Shown one piece after another: positions 1 through 8,458 of a stretch of 30,397 bases of DNA (positions are counted from its first letter, which is position 1; each line of letters starts with the position of its first letter). Position numbers and translations under genes: made by a program. Under the pieces are notes generated by a model, which did no database searches, had not been told where the DNA came from, and saw only the letters and a program-made list of their open reading frames with translations. Source of the DNA: Bacteroidales bacterium (lineage in GTDB: Bacteria; Bacteroidota; Bacteroidia; Bacteroidales; UBA12077); assembly GCA_030156305.1 (NCBI GenBank), contig JASGMZ010000006.1, positions 1 through 30,397 on the forward strand, in the 5' to 3' direction.

Positions 1-1
1 A

Positions 2-1114
2 ATTGGCGCCATTGAAAAAAATGGATTTGACCATTTTATGCTCAAAGAAATTTTTGAACAACCACGTTCCATTTTAGACACTTTCAGAGGAAGAATATCA
101 CTTGACAAAAATGAAATCCATTTAGGAGGATTATACCATGTAATGCCTAAACTGGTCGAAGCCAAAAGAATTATTATTATTGGATGTGGAACATCGTGGC
201 ATGCAGGATTAGTTGGTGAGTATTTAATTGAAGATTTAGCCAGGATTCCAGTTGAAGTAGAATATGCCTCAGAATTCAGATACAGAAATCCTATTATAAC
301 CGATGAAGATATTGTTATTGCCATAAGCCAAAGTGGAGAAACAGCAGACTCCCTAGCTGCCATCAAAATGGCTAAAGAAGCAGGAGCCACTGTTTTAGGT
401 ATCTGTAATGTGGTAGGTTCAAGTATCCCGCGAGAAACGGATGCCGGAGTATATACCCATGCCGGCCCCGAAATCGGTGTGGCTTCAACCAAAGCATTTA
501 CAGCGCAAGTTACTGTACTAGCTATGATAGCTATGTTGTTGGGCCATGAAAGAAAGCATATTAGCGAAAAAGATTATAATGTCTTAATTAACGAGCTTAA
601 TGATATCCCGGCAAAAATAGAAAAAATACTTACCCATAATGATGACGTGCTTAAAGTAAGTAAACTCTATAAAGATGTTACAAACTTTCTTTATCTGGGC
701 CGGGGATATTTATATCCCGTAGCACTCGAAGGAGCCTTAAAATTAAAAGAAATCTCCTATATCCACGCCGAAGGGTATCCGGCAGCTGAAATGAAACACG
801 GGCCCATTGCATTAATCGATGAAAAAATGCCGGTTGTGGTTTTAGCTACAAAAGACAAATCATACGAAAAAATTGTAAATAATATCCAGGAAGTTAAAGC
901 CCGTAAAGGAGTTGTTATAGCTATTGTAAGCGAAGGTGATAAAATAATTGAATCAATGGCTGACCATGTATTGGAAATTCCTGAAGTACGTGAAGAACTT
1001 TCGGCTTTACTTACGGTTATCCCATTACAACTGCTATCATACCATATTGCTGTATTAAGAAGTTGCAATGTAGACCAACCCAGAAACCTGGCAAAATCTG
1101 TTACCGTGGAATAA
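2..1114 (+). CDS. glmS: Glutamine-fructose-6-phosphate aminotransferase, C-terminal part (5' end outside window)
   Basis: GlmS makes glucosamine-6-phosphate from fructose-6-phosphate and glutamine, the first step towards UDP-GlcNAc. Only the isomerase half is visible. The open frame runs in from the left edge (IEKNGFDHF precedes the first internal Met), so the N-terminal glutaminase domain lies outside the window. Two SIS sugar-isomerase domains are seen: GCGTSWHAG and SQSGETADS in the first, LGRGYLYPVALEGALKLKEISY and EMKHGPIALI in the second. The protein ends with the classic DQPRNLAKSVTVE tail, so the 3' end is intact. It converges on the minus-strand cluster across a shared terminator. 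Identification is secure. Confidence 0.97.
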   Translation: MGAIEKNGFDHFMLKEIFEQPRSILDTFRGRISLDKNEIHLGGLYHVMPKLVEAKRIIIIGCGTSWHAGLVGEYLIEDLARIPVEVEYASEFRYRNPIITDEDIVIAISQSGETADSLAAIKMAKEAGATVLGICNVVGSSIPRETDAGVYTHAGPEIGVASTKAFTAQVTVLAMIAMLLGHERKHISEKDYNVLINELNDIPAKIEKILTHNDDVLKVSKLYKDVTNFLYLGRGYLYPVALEGALKLKEISYIHAEGYPAAEMKHGPIALIDEKMPVVVLATKDKSYEKIVNNIQEVKARKGVVIAIVSEGDKIIESMADHVLEIPEVREELSALLTVIPLQLLSYHIAVLRSCNVDQPRNLAKSVTVE

Positions 1115-1118
1115 AATT

Positions 1119-1148
1119 AAAAAAGGAGCCTCAAACAGCTCCTTTTTT
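1119..1148. terminator. Bidirectional intrinsic terminator between glmS and the CGGC gene
   Basis: A perfect stem AAAAGGAGC / GCTCCTTTT with an 8-nt loop is followed by a T-run on the plus strand and, read backwards, by a T-run on the minus strand. It sits between two converging genes and overlaps the last codon of the minus-strand gene, so it should end both transcripts. Confidence 0.85.
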
Positions 1149-1597
1149 TAATTATAAGCAATCCGCAGTTGTTCATCGGCCATTACCGGTTCGATAATTT
1201 TTTCCCACATCGGTGAATCCCAGGTTCCTATAACCAAATGGTTATCTAAATATTTCTGAGGAATTGGATGTGTACCGTAAACTATTTTTACTTTATAGTT
1301 ATTTTCAATAAACTTTTTAAAATGCTCTATCCGCGGACAAGGCGGGTATCCAACAATAAGCCCTGTAGCGAGATGAATTACCTCTGCCCCGTTTTTTATC
1401 ATCTCGGCAGGAGCATGTTCCACGTTACCTCCAGGGCAACCATCGCATGTAGTGTAGCCCACCAGCTCTAATTCTTCGTCTTTAGGATAAATACTAAACG
1501 CACCTTCACGATTTCTCATCGCTCTAAAACATTTACCCCCGGCACATGTGTGGTACCTGTGGCAAATAATAATTCCTATTTTCGTCGTTTTTTTCAT
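1148..1597 (-). CDS. CGGC-domain putative metal-binding protein
   Basis: A 149-residue protein matching the CGGC-domain family (PF08821), small Cys/His-rich proteins thought to bind metal; no reaction is established. Visible features are CHRYHTCAGGKCFRA near the N-terminus, the central signature TTCDGCPGGN (CDGC in place of CGGC), and a later GYPPCPRIEHF. I chose the ATG giving MKKTTKIG; the frame opens eight codons further up but those codons (MLIIKNKI) do not look native. It is the last gene of the minus-strand metal cluster and ends inside the shared terminator. Family call good, function unknown. Confidence 0.8.
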   Translation of the reverse strand: MKKTTKIGIIICHRYHTCAGGKCFRAMRNREGAFSIYPKDEELELVGYTTCDGCPGGNVEHAPAEMIKNGAEVIHLATGLIVGYPPCPRIEHFKKFIENNYKVKIVYGTHPIPQKYLDNHLVIGTWDSPMWEKIIEPVMADEQLRIAYN

Positions 1598-1601
1598 GAT
1601 T

Positions 1602-1712
1602 TTATTTTTTATAATTAGCAATGATTAGTTCTAATTCACTCATTTTAAAGCCATATTGTTTACGCAAATGACCCAGTTTCGATGAGTTGGATGTCGATAA
1701 TGGAATATTCAA
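1602..1712 (-). other. Possible tiny ORF (36 residues, TTG start) or degraded gene end
   Basis: The gap between DUF89 and the CGGC gene contains a frame reading KLGHLRKQYGFKMSELELI then IANYKK and a stop. The frame follows a TGA and has no ATG at its head, so it could start at TTG or be a leftover C-terminus. Another frame in the same stretch opens with ATG (MKAKVEYSIIDIQ) but stops after 21 codons, as if a frameshift separated the start from the longer tail. It ends 4 bases before the CGGC start codon. Composition looks protein-like, but I recognise no family. Confidence 0.2.
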
Positions 1713-1744
1713 CTTTTGCTTTCATAAAAATTAATTTAATGCAT

Positions 1745-2596
1745 TTACAACTTCACATTAATTCCTTTAAGCACAATATCGTTTTCACTTACCCCCAAAT
1801 CCCTGGCAATGACTTTACATTTTGCTTTTAACAAGAAAAATACGGGACGTGATACTTCAGATAAACCTTCGTAATTTCCCTGCCCCTTGCTAATAACCAA
1901 ATCAGACTGGTTAAATTTTTCGATAAAAAACGAATTACATAAACTCAAGATGGTAGCAGGAGCTGTACTTCCTGAGGATATAATCTCAGACACCTTGTCT
2001 AACCCGGATGCAACAGCATCTTCTTCTACACAATCGTTAATTACCGGAACTTCACGTACCACAAACGTTGTAGGTTTACCCATCGTTTCAATCAATAACC
2101 GGTCGAATACCGACTCGCCTGCATTATCACCAATATACAGAACAGACTTTGCCTTTTGTAAATGCTCTTTAAATTGGTCATAATCAAAAGCAGCAAAATC
2201 CTGTTTTAAAATTTCTTGCAAATCATCGATAATGTTATATGATTTATTTACTCCAAGGTCCATTACATTCCCGGCAATAGCTATGCGAATAGCGGTTAAT
2301 AATGGGTCGTCAGCATGCTGAATACGCATTTTTAATTCAGGATAGAGTTTTAATGCTTCATTAATATTTGCATTTTTTATATCCTTATAAGGATCATTAT
2401 TAAGCGTTATATCCCTGATATTTTTATAAATGTGGTTCCCTGTCTCAGGAGGGGTGACATTTAACGAGATAGATTTTATCATCTCTCCGGTGGAATCCAG
2501 CACCTTTTTTATTTTTTCTTCATCGTGGGTGGCAAATTTTGCGGCCCGATAGGCTTGTTGCATAAAACAAGGGATACATTCTAAGTAGGTTTTCAT
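1745..2596 (-). CDS. DUF89 / ARMT1-like metal-dependent damage-control phosphatase
   Basis: This 283-residue protein fits the DUF89 family, whose characterised members are metal-dependent phosphatases that remove damaged or over-phosphorylated metabolites. The N-terminus MKTYLECIPCFMQQA carries the CxxC seen in the microbial subgroup. The core motifs follow: YIGDNAGES (Asp/Asn/Glu of the metal and phosphate site, about residues 155-163) and VISKGQGNYEGL near residue 237. Length is normal. It lies between the MBL-fold gene (7-base gap) and the CGGC gene. The substrate cannot be read from sequence; clustering with NifX and ATPase genes suggests a role linked to the same unknown cofactor. Confidence 0.85.
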   Translation of the reverse strand: MKTYLECIPCFMQQAYRAAKFATHDEEKIKKVLDSTGEMIKSISLNVTPPETGNHIYKNIRDITLNNDPYKDIKNANINEALKLYPELKMRIQHADDPLLTAIRIAIAGNVMDLGVNKSYNIIDDLQEILKQDFAAFDYDQFKEHLQKAKSVLYIGDNAGESVFDRLLIETMGKPTTFVVREVPVINDCVEEDAVASGLDKVSEIISSGSTAPATILSLCNSFFIEKFNQSDLVISKGQGNYEGLSEVSRPVFFLLKAKCKVIARDLGVSENDIVLKGINVKL

Positions 2597-2603
2597 ATTT
2601 AAT

Positions 2604-3389
2604 CTAAAATTTTAATCTCATTCCCGACTTTAAGTGACTAATCTCAAAAGCATTATAAAAAGCACATAATGCGGGCAATTCTGTACAGTGCGAAGGGAAT
2701 ATTTCCTGGATATCCTGACTTTTTAAATATTCAATCGTTTGTTGTGTTTGTTTATTATTCTGTTTTAAATGAAAGCCGCCAATAACAGCCCTGAATTTAT
2801 GAATTGCGGTAATTTTTTTCGCATACTCTATCATATTACAAATCCCTGAATGGGCACACCCGGAAATAAGCACTAATTCTGTTCCCTGATTTATCTTAAT
2901 AACCAATCCTGAATCATCAATCACAAAATCCTCTTCTCCTTTTTGATATACAAAAGGCGTTGTTTGAGCTTCAAATGTATTCCTTCGCGGGACTTCCCCT
3001 AAAAAAATGATATCATGGGTAATAGGATATGGTTTCCGCGAAGTGATAATTTCAAAACGTTTTTGCAAGTCATCTATCGTTAACTCAATACCAATATTTT
3101 CGGTTCCTCCTTTTCTAAATCGCGGATGAAAAACTTCAGGATGGCAAATTAACACCTTGTTTTTCAGAAACTTCAGGCCATTGGCATGGTCCCAGTGCCC
3201 ATGGCTAAGAACCACGGTTTTTATGTTTTTAATATCGATTGTAAATCGTTCAGCATTTTGTAAAAAAACATCGGAATGGCCTGTATCAAATAAAAGCTGA
3301 GTATCTTCATGTTCAATAAAATAGGACAATCCATGTTCAGCCAAAAATTTGCCGGAAGCCGCATTTTCTGTTAATACTGATATTTGCAT
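2604..3389 (-). CDS. Metallo-beta-lactamase-fold hydrolase (COG1237-like)
   Basis: A 261-residue cytosolic MBL-fold protein. The metal-binding signature SHGHWDHANGL lies near residues 63-73, with LLFDTGHSD before it and the later His ligands in SGCAHSGICNM and the FHL / SHCTELPA segments. This pattern fits the COG1237 branch, often labelled as a dihydropterin (MptA/MJ0301-like) phosphate synthase relative. That biochemical label is weakly supported, so I call only the fold and family. No signal peptide is seen. Closely spaced with its neighbours (7 and 11 bases), so co-transcribed. Genes of this type recur beside NifX and Mrp-ferredoxin genes in anaerobes. Confidence 0.85.
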   Translation of the reverse strand: MQISVLTENAASGKFLAEHGLSYFIEHEDTQLLFDTGHSDVFLQNAERFTIDIKNIKTVVLSHGHWDHANGLKFLKNKVLICHPEVFHPRFRKGGTENIGIELTIDDLQKRFEIITSRKPYPITHDIIFLGEVPRRNTFEAQTTPFVYQKGEEDFVIDDSGLVIKINQGTELVLISGCAHSGICNMIEYAKKITAIHKFRAVIGGFHLKQNNKQTQQTIEYLKSQDIQEIFPSHCTELPALCAFYNAFEISHLKSGMRLKF

Positions 3390-3400
3390 AGCTAATGGTT

Positions 3401-3835
3401 TTAATTATTCTCTATCGGTATTTTTAAAATTCCCGATTTTATGATAAACAATTTATACCCAGAACTAAAGTTTCGCAGCTCATCCTCAATCCAATGAATA
3501 TGATTGTTTATGGCCAGAATCGCATCATCGGGATTGTCAGAAAATATCTTTATCGGGATAAAATATTCGTTTACCAACTTTATATTTTGACCAAACTGCT
3601 TTGAAACAATCACTTTAACATCATTGGCTATTAGCTTTTTTGTAATATTTTCAGCTTTCTTCTCATCAATACCCGTATTATTAAAGGCTTCATCCTTACA
3701 TTCATTTTCTATCTCAAATACCTTTTCCAATTTCCCGGAAACCAGTTCATAAATCATAAACTTATCAGCATTCCCAAAAAATTGTTTTTCAAAATGATTC
3801 TCTTTATTTAAGGCAAAAGCAAATCGTAGATGCAT
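3401..3835 (-). CDS. NifX/NifB-type iron-molybdenum cofactor binding domain protein (divergent)
   Basis: A 144-residue protein of the dinitrogenase iron-molybdenum cofactor biosynthesis fold (PF02579). The N-terminus MHLRFAFALNKENHFEKQFFGNADKFMIYEL matches the usual start (beta strand, then HFG, then a second strand); the family His is replaced by Phe (FFGNADKF). A C-terminal half of about 40 residues goes beyond the usual 110-residue length. Known relatives carry Fe-S or FeMo clusters; no nif genes are near, so nitrogen fixation is not implied. It is separated from the VOC gene by 2 bases. It is the most divergent of the three NifX-like proteins here. Confidence 0.75.
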   Translation of the reverse strand: MHLRFAFALNKENHFEKQFFGNADKFMIYELVSGKLEKVFEIENECKDEAFNNTGIDEKKAENITKKLIANDVKVIVSKQFGQNIKLVNEYFIPIKIFSDNPDDAILAINNHIHWIEDELRNFSSGYKLFIIKSGILKIPIENN

Positions 3836-3837
3836 AA

Positions 3838-4209
3838 CTAACGTTGTTTTATTTCAAATATATTACCTGATTTATCTTTGATAAATACTAAATCAGGTTG
3901 CTTTCGTTCAATGATAATAGTTTCATACCCTCCATCTTGTACTTCTTTTATCAGCTTTTCTCTGTTTTCTACGGAAATACACAAATGGTTCACAGACTGT
4001 AGATTTTGTTTGTAAATAAAAATTTCTAATACCAAATCTTCTCGTTTCATTAAATAGACGGGCAAGTTTTTATGAACACCAAAAATTTTTGTGCTTAAGG
4101 TTTTATCTAACACAAAATTACGTGACTGTTCCATTCCCAGTATACGCTCATAAAAATTAAAAATTTCATCAGAGTTATCAATCGTAATTGCAATATGTTC
4201 AAGTTTCAT
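3838..4209 (-). CDS. VOC (glyoxalase/bleomycin-resistance fold) protein
   Basis: A 123-residue single vicinal-oxygen-chelate domain. The start MKLEHIAITIDN and the segment FNFYERILGM are the usual first beta-alpha unit; VNHLCISVEN opens the second unit and KDSGNIFEIKQR closes it, with the Glu (FEI) where a metal ligand normally lies. Members act as lyases, isomerases or binding proteins, and the substrate is not readable here. It is packed between the methyltransferase (9-base gap) and the NifX-like gene, so it belongs to the same transcript. Confidence 0.8.
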   Translation of the reverse strand: MKLEHIAITIDNSDEIFNFYERILGMEQSRNFVLDKTLSTKIFGVHKNLPVYLMKREDLVLEIFIYKQNLQSVNHLCISVENREKLIKEVQDGGYETIIIERKQPDLVFIKDKSGNIFEIKQR

Positions 4210-4218
4210 ATCTAATTC

Positions 4219-4854
4219 CTATTTTTTATTTGCTTTTATCACAACAAAACTTCCCTGGCCGTATCCTTCCAGCGGTTTCTGTGCCGATGTAATTTTACTC
4301 ACATCTCCATAAATGGTTTGATAAATTTTTTCAATCTCAAAATTCTGTTGTTTTAATAAATCAATAACCTGCGAGGCACTATAAAAAGTTGCTTCTTTAT
4401 AAAAATCACTTTTATATTTATTCTTTTCATACTCTTTCCCTATCGGACTGTCTTTATCGATAAATGCAACAAGTAAACATCCATCTTTAGTAAGCACGCG
4501 ATAAGCTTCTTTAAATGCTTCAGTAACACTATCAACAAAACAAATAACCATAACCATTAAAGCAAAATCTTTGCTTTGGTCAGGATAGGGAAGATTTTCG
4601 GCAACACCCTCACGCACATTAATCTTTCGAGATTTGGCCATATTTCTCATAGCCTCCGAGGGCTCAACACCCTCGAAGATTCCAAGGTTACTGGCAAAAA
4701 GGCCGCTTCCTACACCAATTTCTATTCCCTGTTTATTTCCCGGTATTACTTTTTTAATGGCTTCCAGTTCTGAAGCAAATAGTAATTGGTTTTCTTCAAA
4801 CCACTTTTCATAATCATTAATGTATTTATCAAAAGGTTTTGTTTTAGCCATCAT
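4219..4854 (-). CDS. Class I SAM-dependent methyltransferase
   Basis: A 211-residue Rossmann-type methyltransferase of the Methyltransf_11 kind. Motif I is IEIGVGSGLF (about residues 41-50). FEGVEPSEAM holds the acidic residue of motif II, and the segment ENLPYPDQSKDFALMV is the motif III-like region. The C-terminal strand SFVVIKANK is complete. The substrate is unknown. Two consecutive ATG codons are possible starts; I give the first. It is separated by 120 bases from the flavoprotein gene upstream, a gap holding a tiny ORF. Confidence 0.82.
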   Translation of the reverse strand: MMAKTKPFDKYINDYEKWFEENQLLFASELEAIKKVIPGNKQGIEIGVGSGLFASNLGIFEGVEPSEAMRNMAKSRKINVREGVAENLPYPDQSKDFALMVMVICFVDSVTEAFKEAYRVLTKDGCLLVAFIDKDSPIGKEYEKNKYKSDFYKEATFYSASQVIDLLKQQNFEIEKIYQTIYGDVSKITSAQKPLEGYGQGSFVVIKANKK

Positions 4855-4887
4855 TTTTATGCTTTTATATCATAAAAAAATATACTA

Positions 4888-4968
4888 TTATAGCCTCACA
4901 GATTTTCGTTCAATCTCACTTTCCCATTCATCGGTTGCAAAGGCTACTCTCAATATCATCGAATCCAT
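4888..4968 (-). pseudogene. Possible NifX-like N-terminal remnant (26 codons)
   Basis: In the 120-base gap after the flavoprotein, an ATG-initiated frame reads MDSMILRVAFATDEWESEI and stops after 26 codons. RVAFATDEWESEI resembles the start of NifX-type proteins, such as the neighbour's KIAFTAKGTHWDSTI. It begins only 6 bases past the upstream stop codon, as a real cluster gene would. It could be a cut-down NifX gene or a chance match; the short length allows no certainty. Confidence 0.25.
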
Positions 4969-4974
4969 TAAAAT

Positions 4975-6333
4975 TTATTTTCGCCCAATCTTTGCAATTA
5001 TCATTTCAGCAGCTTTAATAAGCATTGTTTTCGTAGGAGCACTGGTCAATAATGGGTGCGAACCAATCTGAAATGAAACTAATTCATATACTGTTACTCC
5101 TTTTTGAATGGCAAGACTGATAGTGTTAATCATCTCTCCGGCCGATTTGCCACCCCAAATTTCACCTCCCAGGATAGAACCATCGCAAGGCGATGCATAA
5201 AGCTTAAGTGTCATAGGTTTAGTTTCTTCAAAACCACCGGGATGCGTATCAAAATCACTAAACTTAGCTGAAATATAATGCACGTTGGCCGCTTGAGCAT
5301 TGGTATCATTTAAACCAGTGGCCGCCATGGTCATACCATTTATTTCGGTTGAAAAAACAGCTAATGTGCCGGAGAAATTCTTTCGTATTTTTATTTCAAA
5401 CAGATTATGTCCCAGTACACGAGCTTCAGCAGTTGCTGTAGAAGCTAACATAACATAATCCATACAGCCGGTTAAAAAACCAATGGTTTGAGAACAATCG
5501 CCAACAGCACAAACATCTTTTACCTGGGTACGTTCGTAATTATCAACTACAATTGCTCCCATTTTATTTAACTCAAGTCCCGCTTTTTTGGCTAACCCGG
5601 AATTAGGTTTATAACCAATAGCCATAATGATAGCATCACAAGCTAATTCCTCTCCGGTACTTAGAGAAACAGTAGAAACTTTACCATTGTCGCCATTAAT
5701 TTTCTCCACTTTAGTGGATGTTTTTACATCAACGGCAGTACCTTGCAATGCCTCTGTTGCAACTTCGCATAATTCTTTAGAAAATGCTTTGGAAAAGCAA
5801 CACGCTTCACTTTCTATCAAAGTCACTTTTTTATCCGGCTGCAAAGCAATTTGCTCAGCTACCTCGGCACCAATAAATCCTCCGCCAACAATAACAATAT
5901 TCTTCTTTGGTTTTATCTCTTCGAAAAGCTGTTTAATATAATTGTAGCTTTTTTTAATATAGAAAACATTTTCCAAATCGTATCCTGGAATAAAAGTCGG
6001 GATAACTACTTCTGAACCTGTTGCAAATACAAGCTTCTCGTAAGAAAATTCATTTCCTTTTTCTGTTTTCACAGATTTGTCTTCAAAGTTAACATCCACA
6101 ACTCTTTCGGTAAGCACCTCACCTCCTGCATCGACAAAAGGTTTTGGGCCCATCACATTCTTATCCACATCGCCCAGTTTATGGAAAATATAAGGGATAC
6201 CACAAGGTACTAACCCTTTTTCCTCCTCTTTAAACATTAACATCGATTTATCCGGATTTTGCTTTTTGGCAGTTACTCCGGTAATAATTCCGGCCGGCCC
6301 GGCTCCGATAATAATAACATCATATTTTTTCAT
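4975..6333 (-). CDS. FAD/NAD(P) disulfide oxidoreductase, CoA-disulfide reductase / NADH oxidase-like
   Basis: A 452-residue two-dinucleotide-fold flavoprotein. FAD site: YDVIIIGAGPAGI at the N-terminus. A single redox cysteine occurs in VPCGIPY near residue 44, the pattern of CoA-disulfide reductases, NADH oxidases and peroxidases rather than the CxxxxC of glutathione-reductase types. NAD(P) site: IVIVGGGFIGAEVAEQ (about 146-161). Second FAD motif: DVCAVGDCSQ. A C-terminal dimerisation domain is present. It is embedded between two NifX-type genes (4 bases from the upstream one), so it probably supplies electrons or handles sulfur (persulfide/polysulfide) for the cluster. Exact substrate not determinable. 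Confidence 0.85.
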   Translation of the reverse strand: MKKYDVIIIGAGPAGIITGVTAKKQNPDKSMLMFKEEEKGLVPCGIPYIFHKLGDVDKNVMGPKPFVDAGGEVLTERVVDVNFEDKSVKTEKGNEFSYEKLVFATGSEVVIPTFIPGYDLENVFYIKKSYNYIKQLFEEIKPKKNIVIVGGGFIGAEVAEQIALQPDKKVTLIESEACCFSKAFSKELCEVATEALQGTAVDVKTSTKVEKINGDNGKVSTVSLSTGEELACDAIIMAIGYKPNSGLAKKAGLELNKMGAIVVDNYERTQVKDVCAVGDCSQTIGFLTGCMDYVMLASTATAEARVLGHNLFEIKIRKNFSGTLAVFSTEINGMTMAATGLNDTNAQAANVHYISAKFSDFDTHPGGFEETKPMTLKLYASPCDGSILGGEIWGGKSAGEMINTISLAIQKGVTVYELVSFQIGSHPLLTSAPTKTMLIKAAEMIIAKIGRK

Positions 6334-6337
6334 ATCA

Positions 6338-6676
6338 TTAAAATTTAGTTAGTTGATTGTTTTTATAGGCTTCATAAGCCTGTTTTACGGTCATATTTCC
6401 GGCACCAATAAATATTTCAATACCGGCCTTTTCTAATACAGTGGCAGCATTTCCTCCCGGTCCGTTCCCGGTGATTAATACTTTAGCCCCTAATTCAAAA
6501 AGTTTTTGCGATGTTTTGGGGCCCGCACCATGGGCTTCATTTTCAATATCCCGATTATCAAAAGATTCAAACTCATCTTTCTCATCATCATATACTAAAA
6601 TATATTCGGTTCTTCCAAAACGTGGGTCTATAGTAGAATCCCAATGGGTTCCTTTTGCTGTAAATGCTATTTTCAT
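6338..6676 (-). CDS. NifX/NifB-type cofactor-binding protein
   Basis: A 112-residue single-domain member of PF02579. MKIAFTAKG, then DSTIDPRFGRTEYILVYD, matches the family N-terminus (RFGR in place of HFG); the GAKVLITGNGPGGNA segment is the conserved glycine-rich loop, followed by AGIEIFIGAGNMTVKQAYEAY. Length is normal. Related proteins bind iron-sulfur or FeMo-type clusters and pass them on. The adjacent genes encode ferredoxin-containing Mrp ATPases, a common partnership. A 19-base gap separates it from the upstream ATPase gene. Confidence 0.88.
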   Translation of the reverse strand: MKIAFTAKGTHWDSTIDPRFGRTEYILVYDDEKDEFESFDNRDIENEAHGAGPKTSQKLFELGAKVLITGNGPGGNAATVLEKAGIEIFIGAGNMTVKQAYEAYKNNQLTKF

Positions 6677-6695
6677 TGTCTATTTTATTTTTTTA

Positions 6696-7589
6696 TTAAA
6701 CGTTTAAATTTTCATGATTAACTAATTGCTTAACTTTCGTCCAACTATTTACCATTTTCTCTTTTAATTCGCCTTCATCGAACTCAACAATCGTTTTTCC
6801 CAGGGTCATTGCACGTGTAAAATTTTCATCGTAAGGGAAGCTGGCAATATGTTCAATATTTTCATCCCGGAGAAAGTTCATTATTTTATCGGTAATTTCC
6901 TGGTTAATATCATATTTATTAATAATACAACCGGCGTTAATCTTAAACTTTTTCACCAGCTCGAAAACTCTCTTTAAATCATGAAATCCGGAAACAGAAG
7001 GTTCGGTAACAATAACCGTAAAATCAGCGCCCGAAAGGGAAGAAACCACCGGACAGCCTACCCCGGGAGAGCCATCAATAACGGCAAACTCTTTGTGCTG
7101 TTTCTCAGCTATTGCTTTGGCTTCGTTTTTAACTTTTGCAACCAGTTTCCCCGAATTCTCGGCACCAATGCCCAACTTTGCATGAACCATAGTGTTATCA
7201 ACTTTAGTGGTTGAAATATACCAATCTCCAACATTCTGGTCACGCATTGTAATCGCATCTACCGGGCAAACTTTTTCACAGTAACCACATCCTTCGCAGT
7301 CCAGTTTTTTTACCACATGCTGATTGTTAATTACAGGAATTGCATCAAACCGGCATTTTTCAGCACACAAGCCACATTGAGTACATTTTTCCGGATTAAT
7401 TTCGGCTACAACTCCGCTATAAAAATCTTCTGATTGGGCAAAATCAGGTTTCATCAGTAAATGCATATCCGCTGCATCTACATCACAATCGGCAACGACA
7501 ACATCCTTTCCTCCTAAGAACCCAAAAGAAGCCGTAACCGATGTTTTCCCTGTTCCTCCTTTGCCTGATATAATAACAATTTCTTTCAT
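6696..7589 (-). CDS. MinD/Mrp-family P-loop ATPase with inserted 2x[4Fe-4S] ferredoxin domain
   Basis: A 297-residue ATPase. Deviant Walker A SGKGGTGKTSV lies at the N-terminus, with a switch-like DCDVDAADMHL. A ferredoxin insert at about residues 65-120 has two clusters: CTQCGLCAEKC and CEGCGYCEKVC, each followed by a downstream Pro/Asp pattern. The second nucleotide motif is IDGSPGVGCPV, with a conserved Cys. Mrp/NBP35-type ATPases carry and transfer Fe-S clusters. The start ATG overlaps the TGA of the upstream paralogue by one base, indicating coupled translation and probably a heterodimer. A TTG codon just upstream is not needed as a start. Confidence 0.9.
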   Translation of the reverse strand: MKEIVIISGKGGTGKTSVTASFGFLGGKDVVVADCDVDAADMHLLMKPDFAQSEDFYSGVVAEINPEKCTQCGLCAEKCRFDAIPVINNQHVVKKLDCEGCGYCEKVCPVDAITMRDQNVGDWYISTTKVDNTMVHAKLGIGAENSGKLVAKVKNEAKAIAEKQHKEFAVIDGSPGVGCPVVSSLSGADFTVIVTEPSVSGFHDLKRVFELVKKFKINAGCIINKYDINQEITDKIMNFLRDENIEHIASFPYDENFTRAMTLGKTIVEFDEGELKEKMVNSWTKVKQLVNHENLNV

Positions 7590-8443
7590 CAATCCATCTC
7601 CTTTTTAATATAATCACTGATTTTTAAAAGCTCATCCTTAAATTCAGGAACTTGCTCGAAAATCAATTCTCCCCGCGAATATATCTCGGCAATTTGCCTA
7701 AGATTAGGAATTTTCGCGATAATCGGAATGTCATTTTCTTTACAGTAATCCATCACTTTTTCATCACCCAATCCCCAACGATTAATTACCACAGCAAATG
7801 ATTTGCGGAGTTCTTTAACCGTTTCCACGGCAAGTTTTAAATCGTGTAATCCAAAAGGAGTAGGTTCTGTTACCAGGATAATAAAGTCAGCGTCTTTGGT
7901 AGCTTCAATTACCGGACAAGATGTGCCGGGTGGAGAGTCATAAATTTTTAAGGTGTTATCATCAAAATTATTTTCGACATATTGAATAGTTTGCCCAATT
8001 AACGGCACGGCCTGCTCTTGTCCAATGTCCAGCTGGCTTTCAATAAAATCGATATTATCTCCTGAGTAGTGCTTTAATTTACCCATTCTTTGACTAACCA
8101 TGGGCAATGAATCGGTAGGGCACAATTCAGAGCATGCATAACAGCTATGGCATAATTCAGGAAAAACCAATATCTGAGGCCCTAATTGAATAATCGCATG
8201 AAAGTTGCAGTTTTTCTGGCATTCGCCACAAAGGGTACATGTTTCCTCTTTCCATTCAGGAATCATTTTATATTTGGTTTCCTCATTCTCTAATTTCCCT
8301 TTAATAAACAACCCGGAGTTGGGTTCTTCAACATCCAGGTCGGTTAATACAACAGTTTCCGTTTTCGATAAAAAAGCAGCCAGGTTGGCAGACAGGGTTG
8401 TTTTTCCTGTACCGCCTTTCCCGCTTGCAATAGCAATTCTCAT
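7589..8443 (-). CDS. MinD/Mrp-family P-loop ATPase with inserted ferredoxin domain (paralogue)
   Basis: A 284-residue paralogue of the next gene in the operon. Walker A is SGKGGTGKTTL; LTDLDVEEPNSGLF is the switch region. The ferredoxin insert has CTLCGECQKNC and CHSCYACSELC with about 20 residues between them, and YDSPPGTSCPV is the second nucleotide and cluster motif. The downstream paralogue overlaps its stop codon by one base. Such tandem pairs with NifX-type partners occur in many anaerobes, where the role is unproven but thought to be cluster assembly. It is preceded by a NifX-like gene with a 15-base gap. Confidence 0.9.
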   Translation of the reverse strand: MRIAIASGKGGTGKTTLSANLAAFLSKTETVVLTDLDVEEPNSGLFIKGKLENEETKYKMIPEWKEETCTLCGECQKNCNFHAIIQLGPQILVFPELCHSCYACSELCPTDSLPMVSQRMGKLKHYSGDNIDFIESQLDIGQEQAVPLIGQTIQYVENNFDDNTLKIYDSPPGTSCPVIEATKDADFIILVTEPTPFGLHDLKLAVETVKELRKSFAVVINRWGLGDEKVMDYCKENDIPIIAKIPNLRQIAEIYSRGELIFEQVPEFKDELLKISDYIKKEMD

Positions 8444-8458
8444 TCCTTATTTCTTGTT

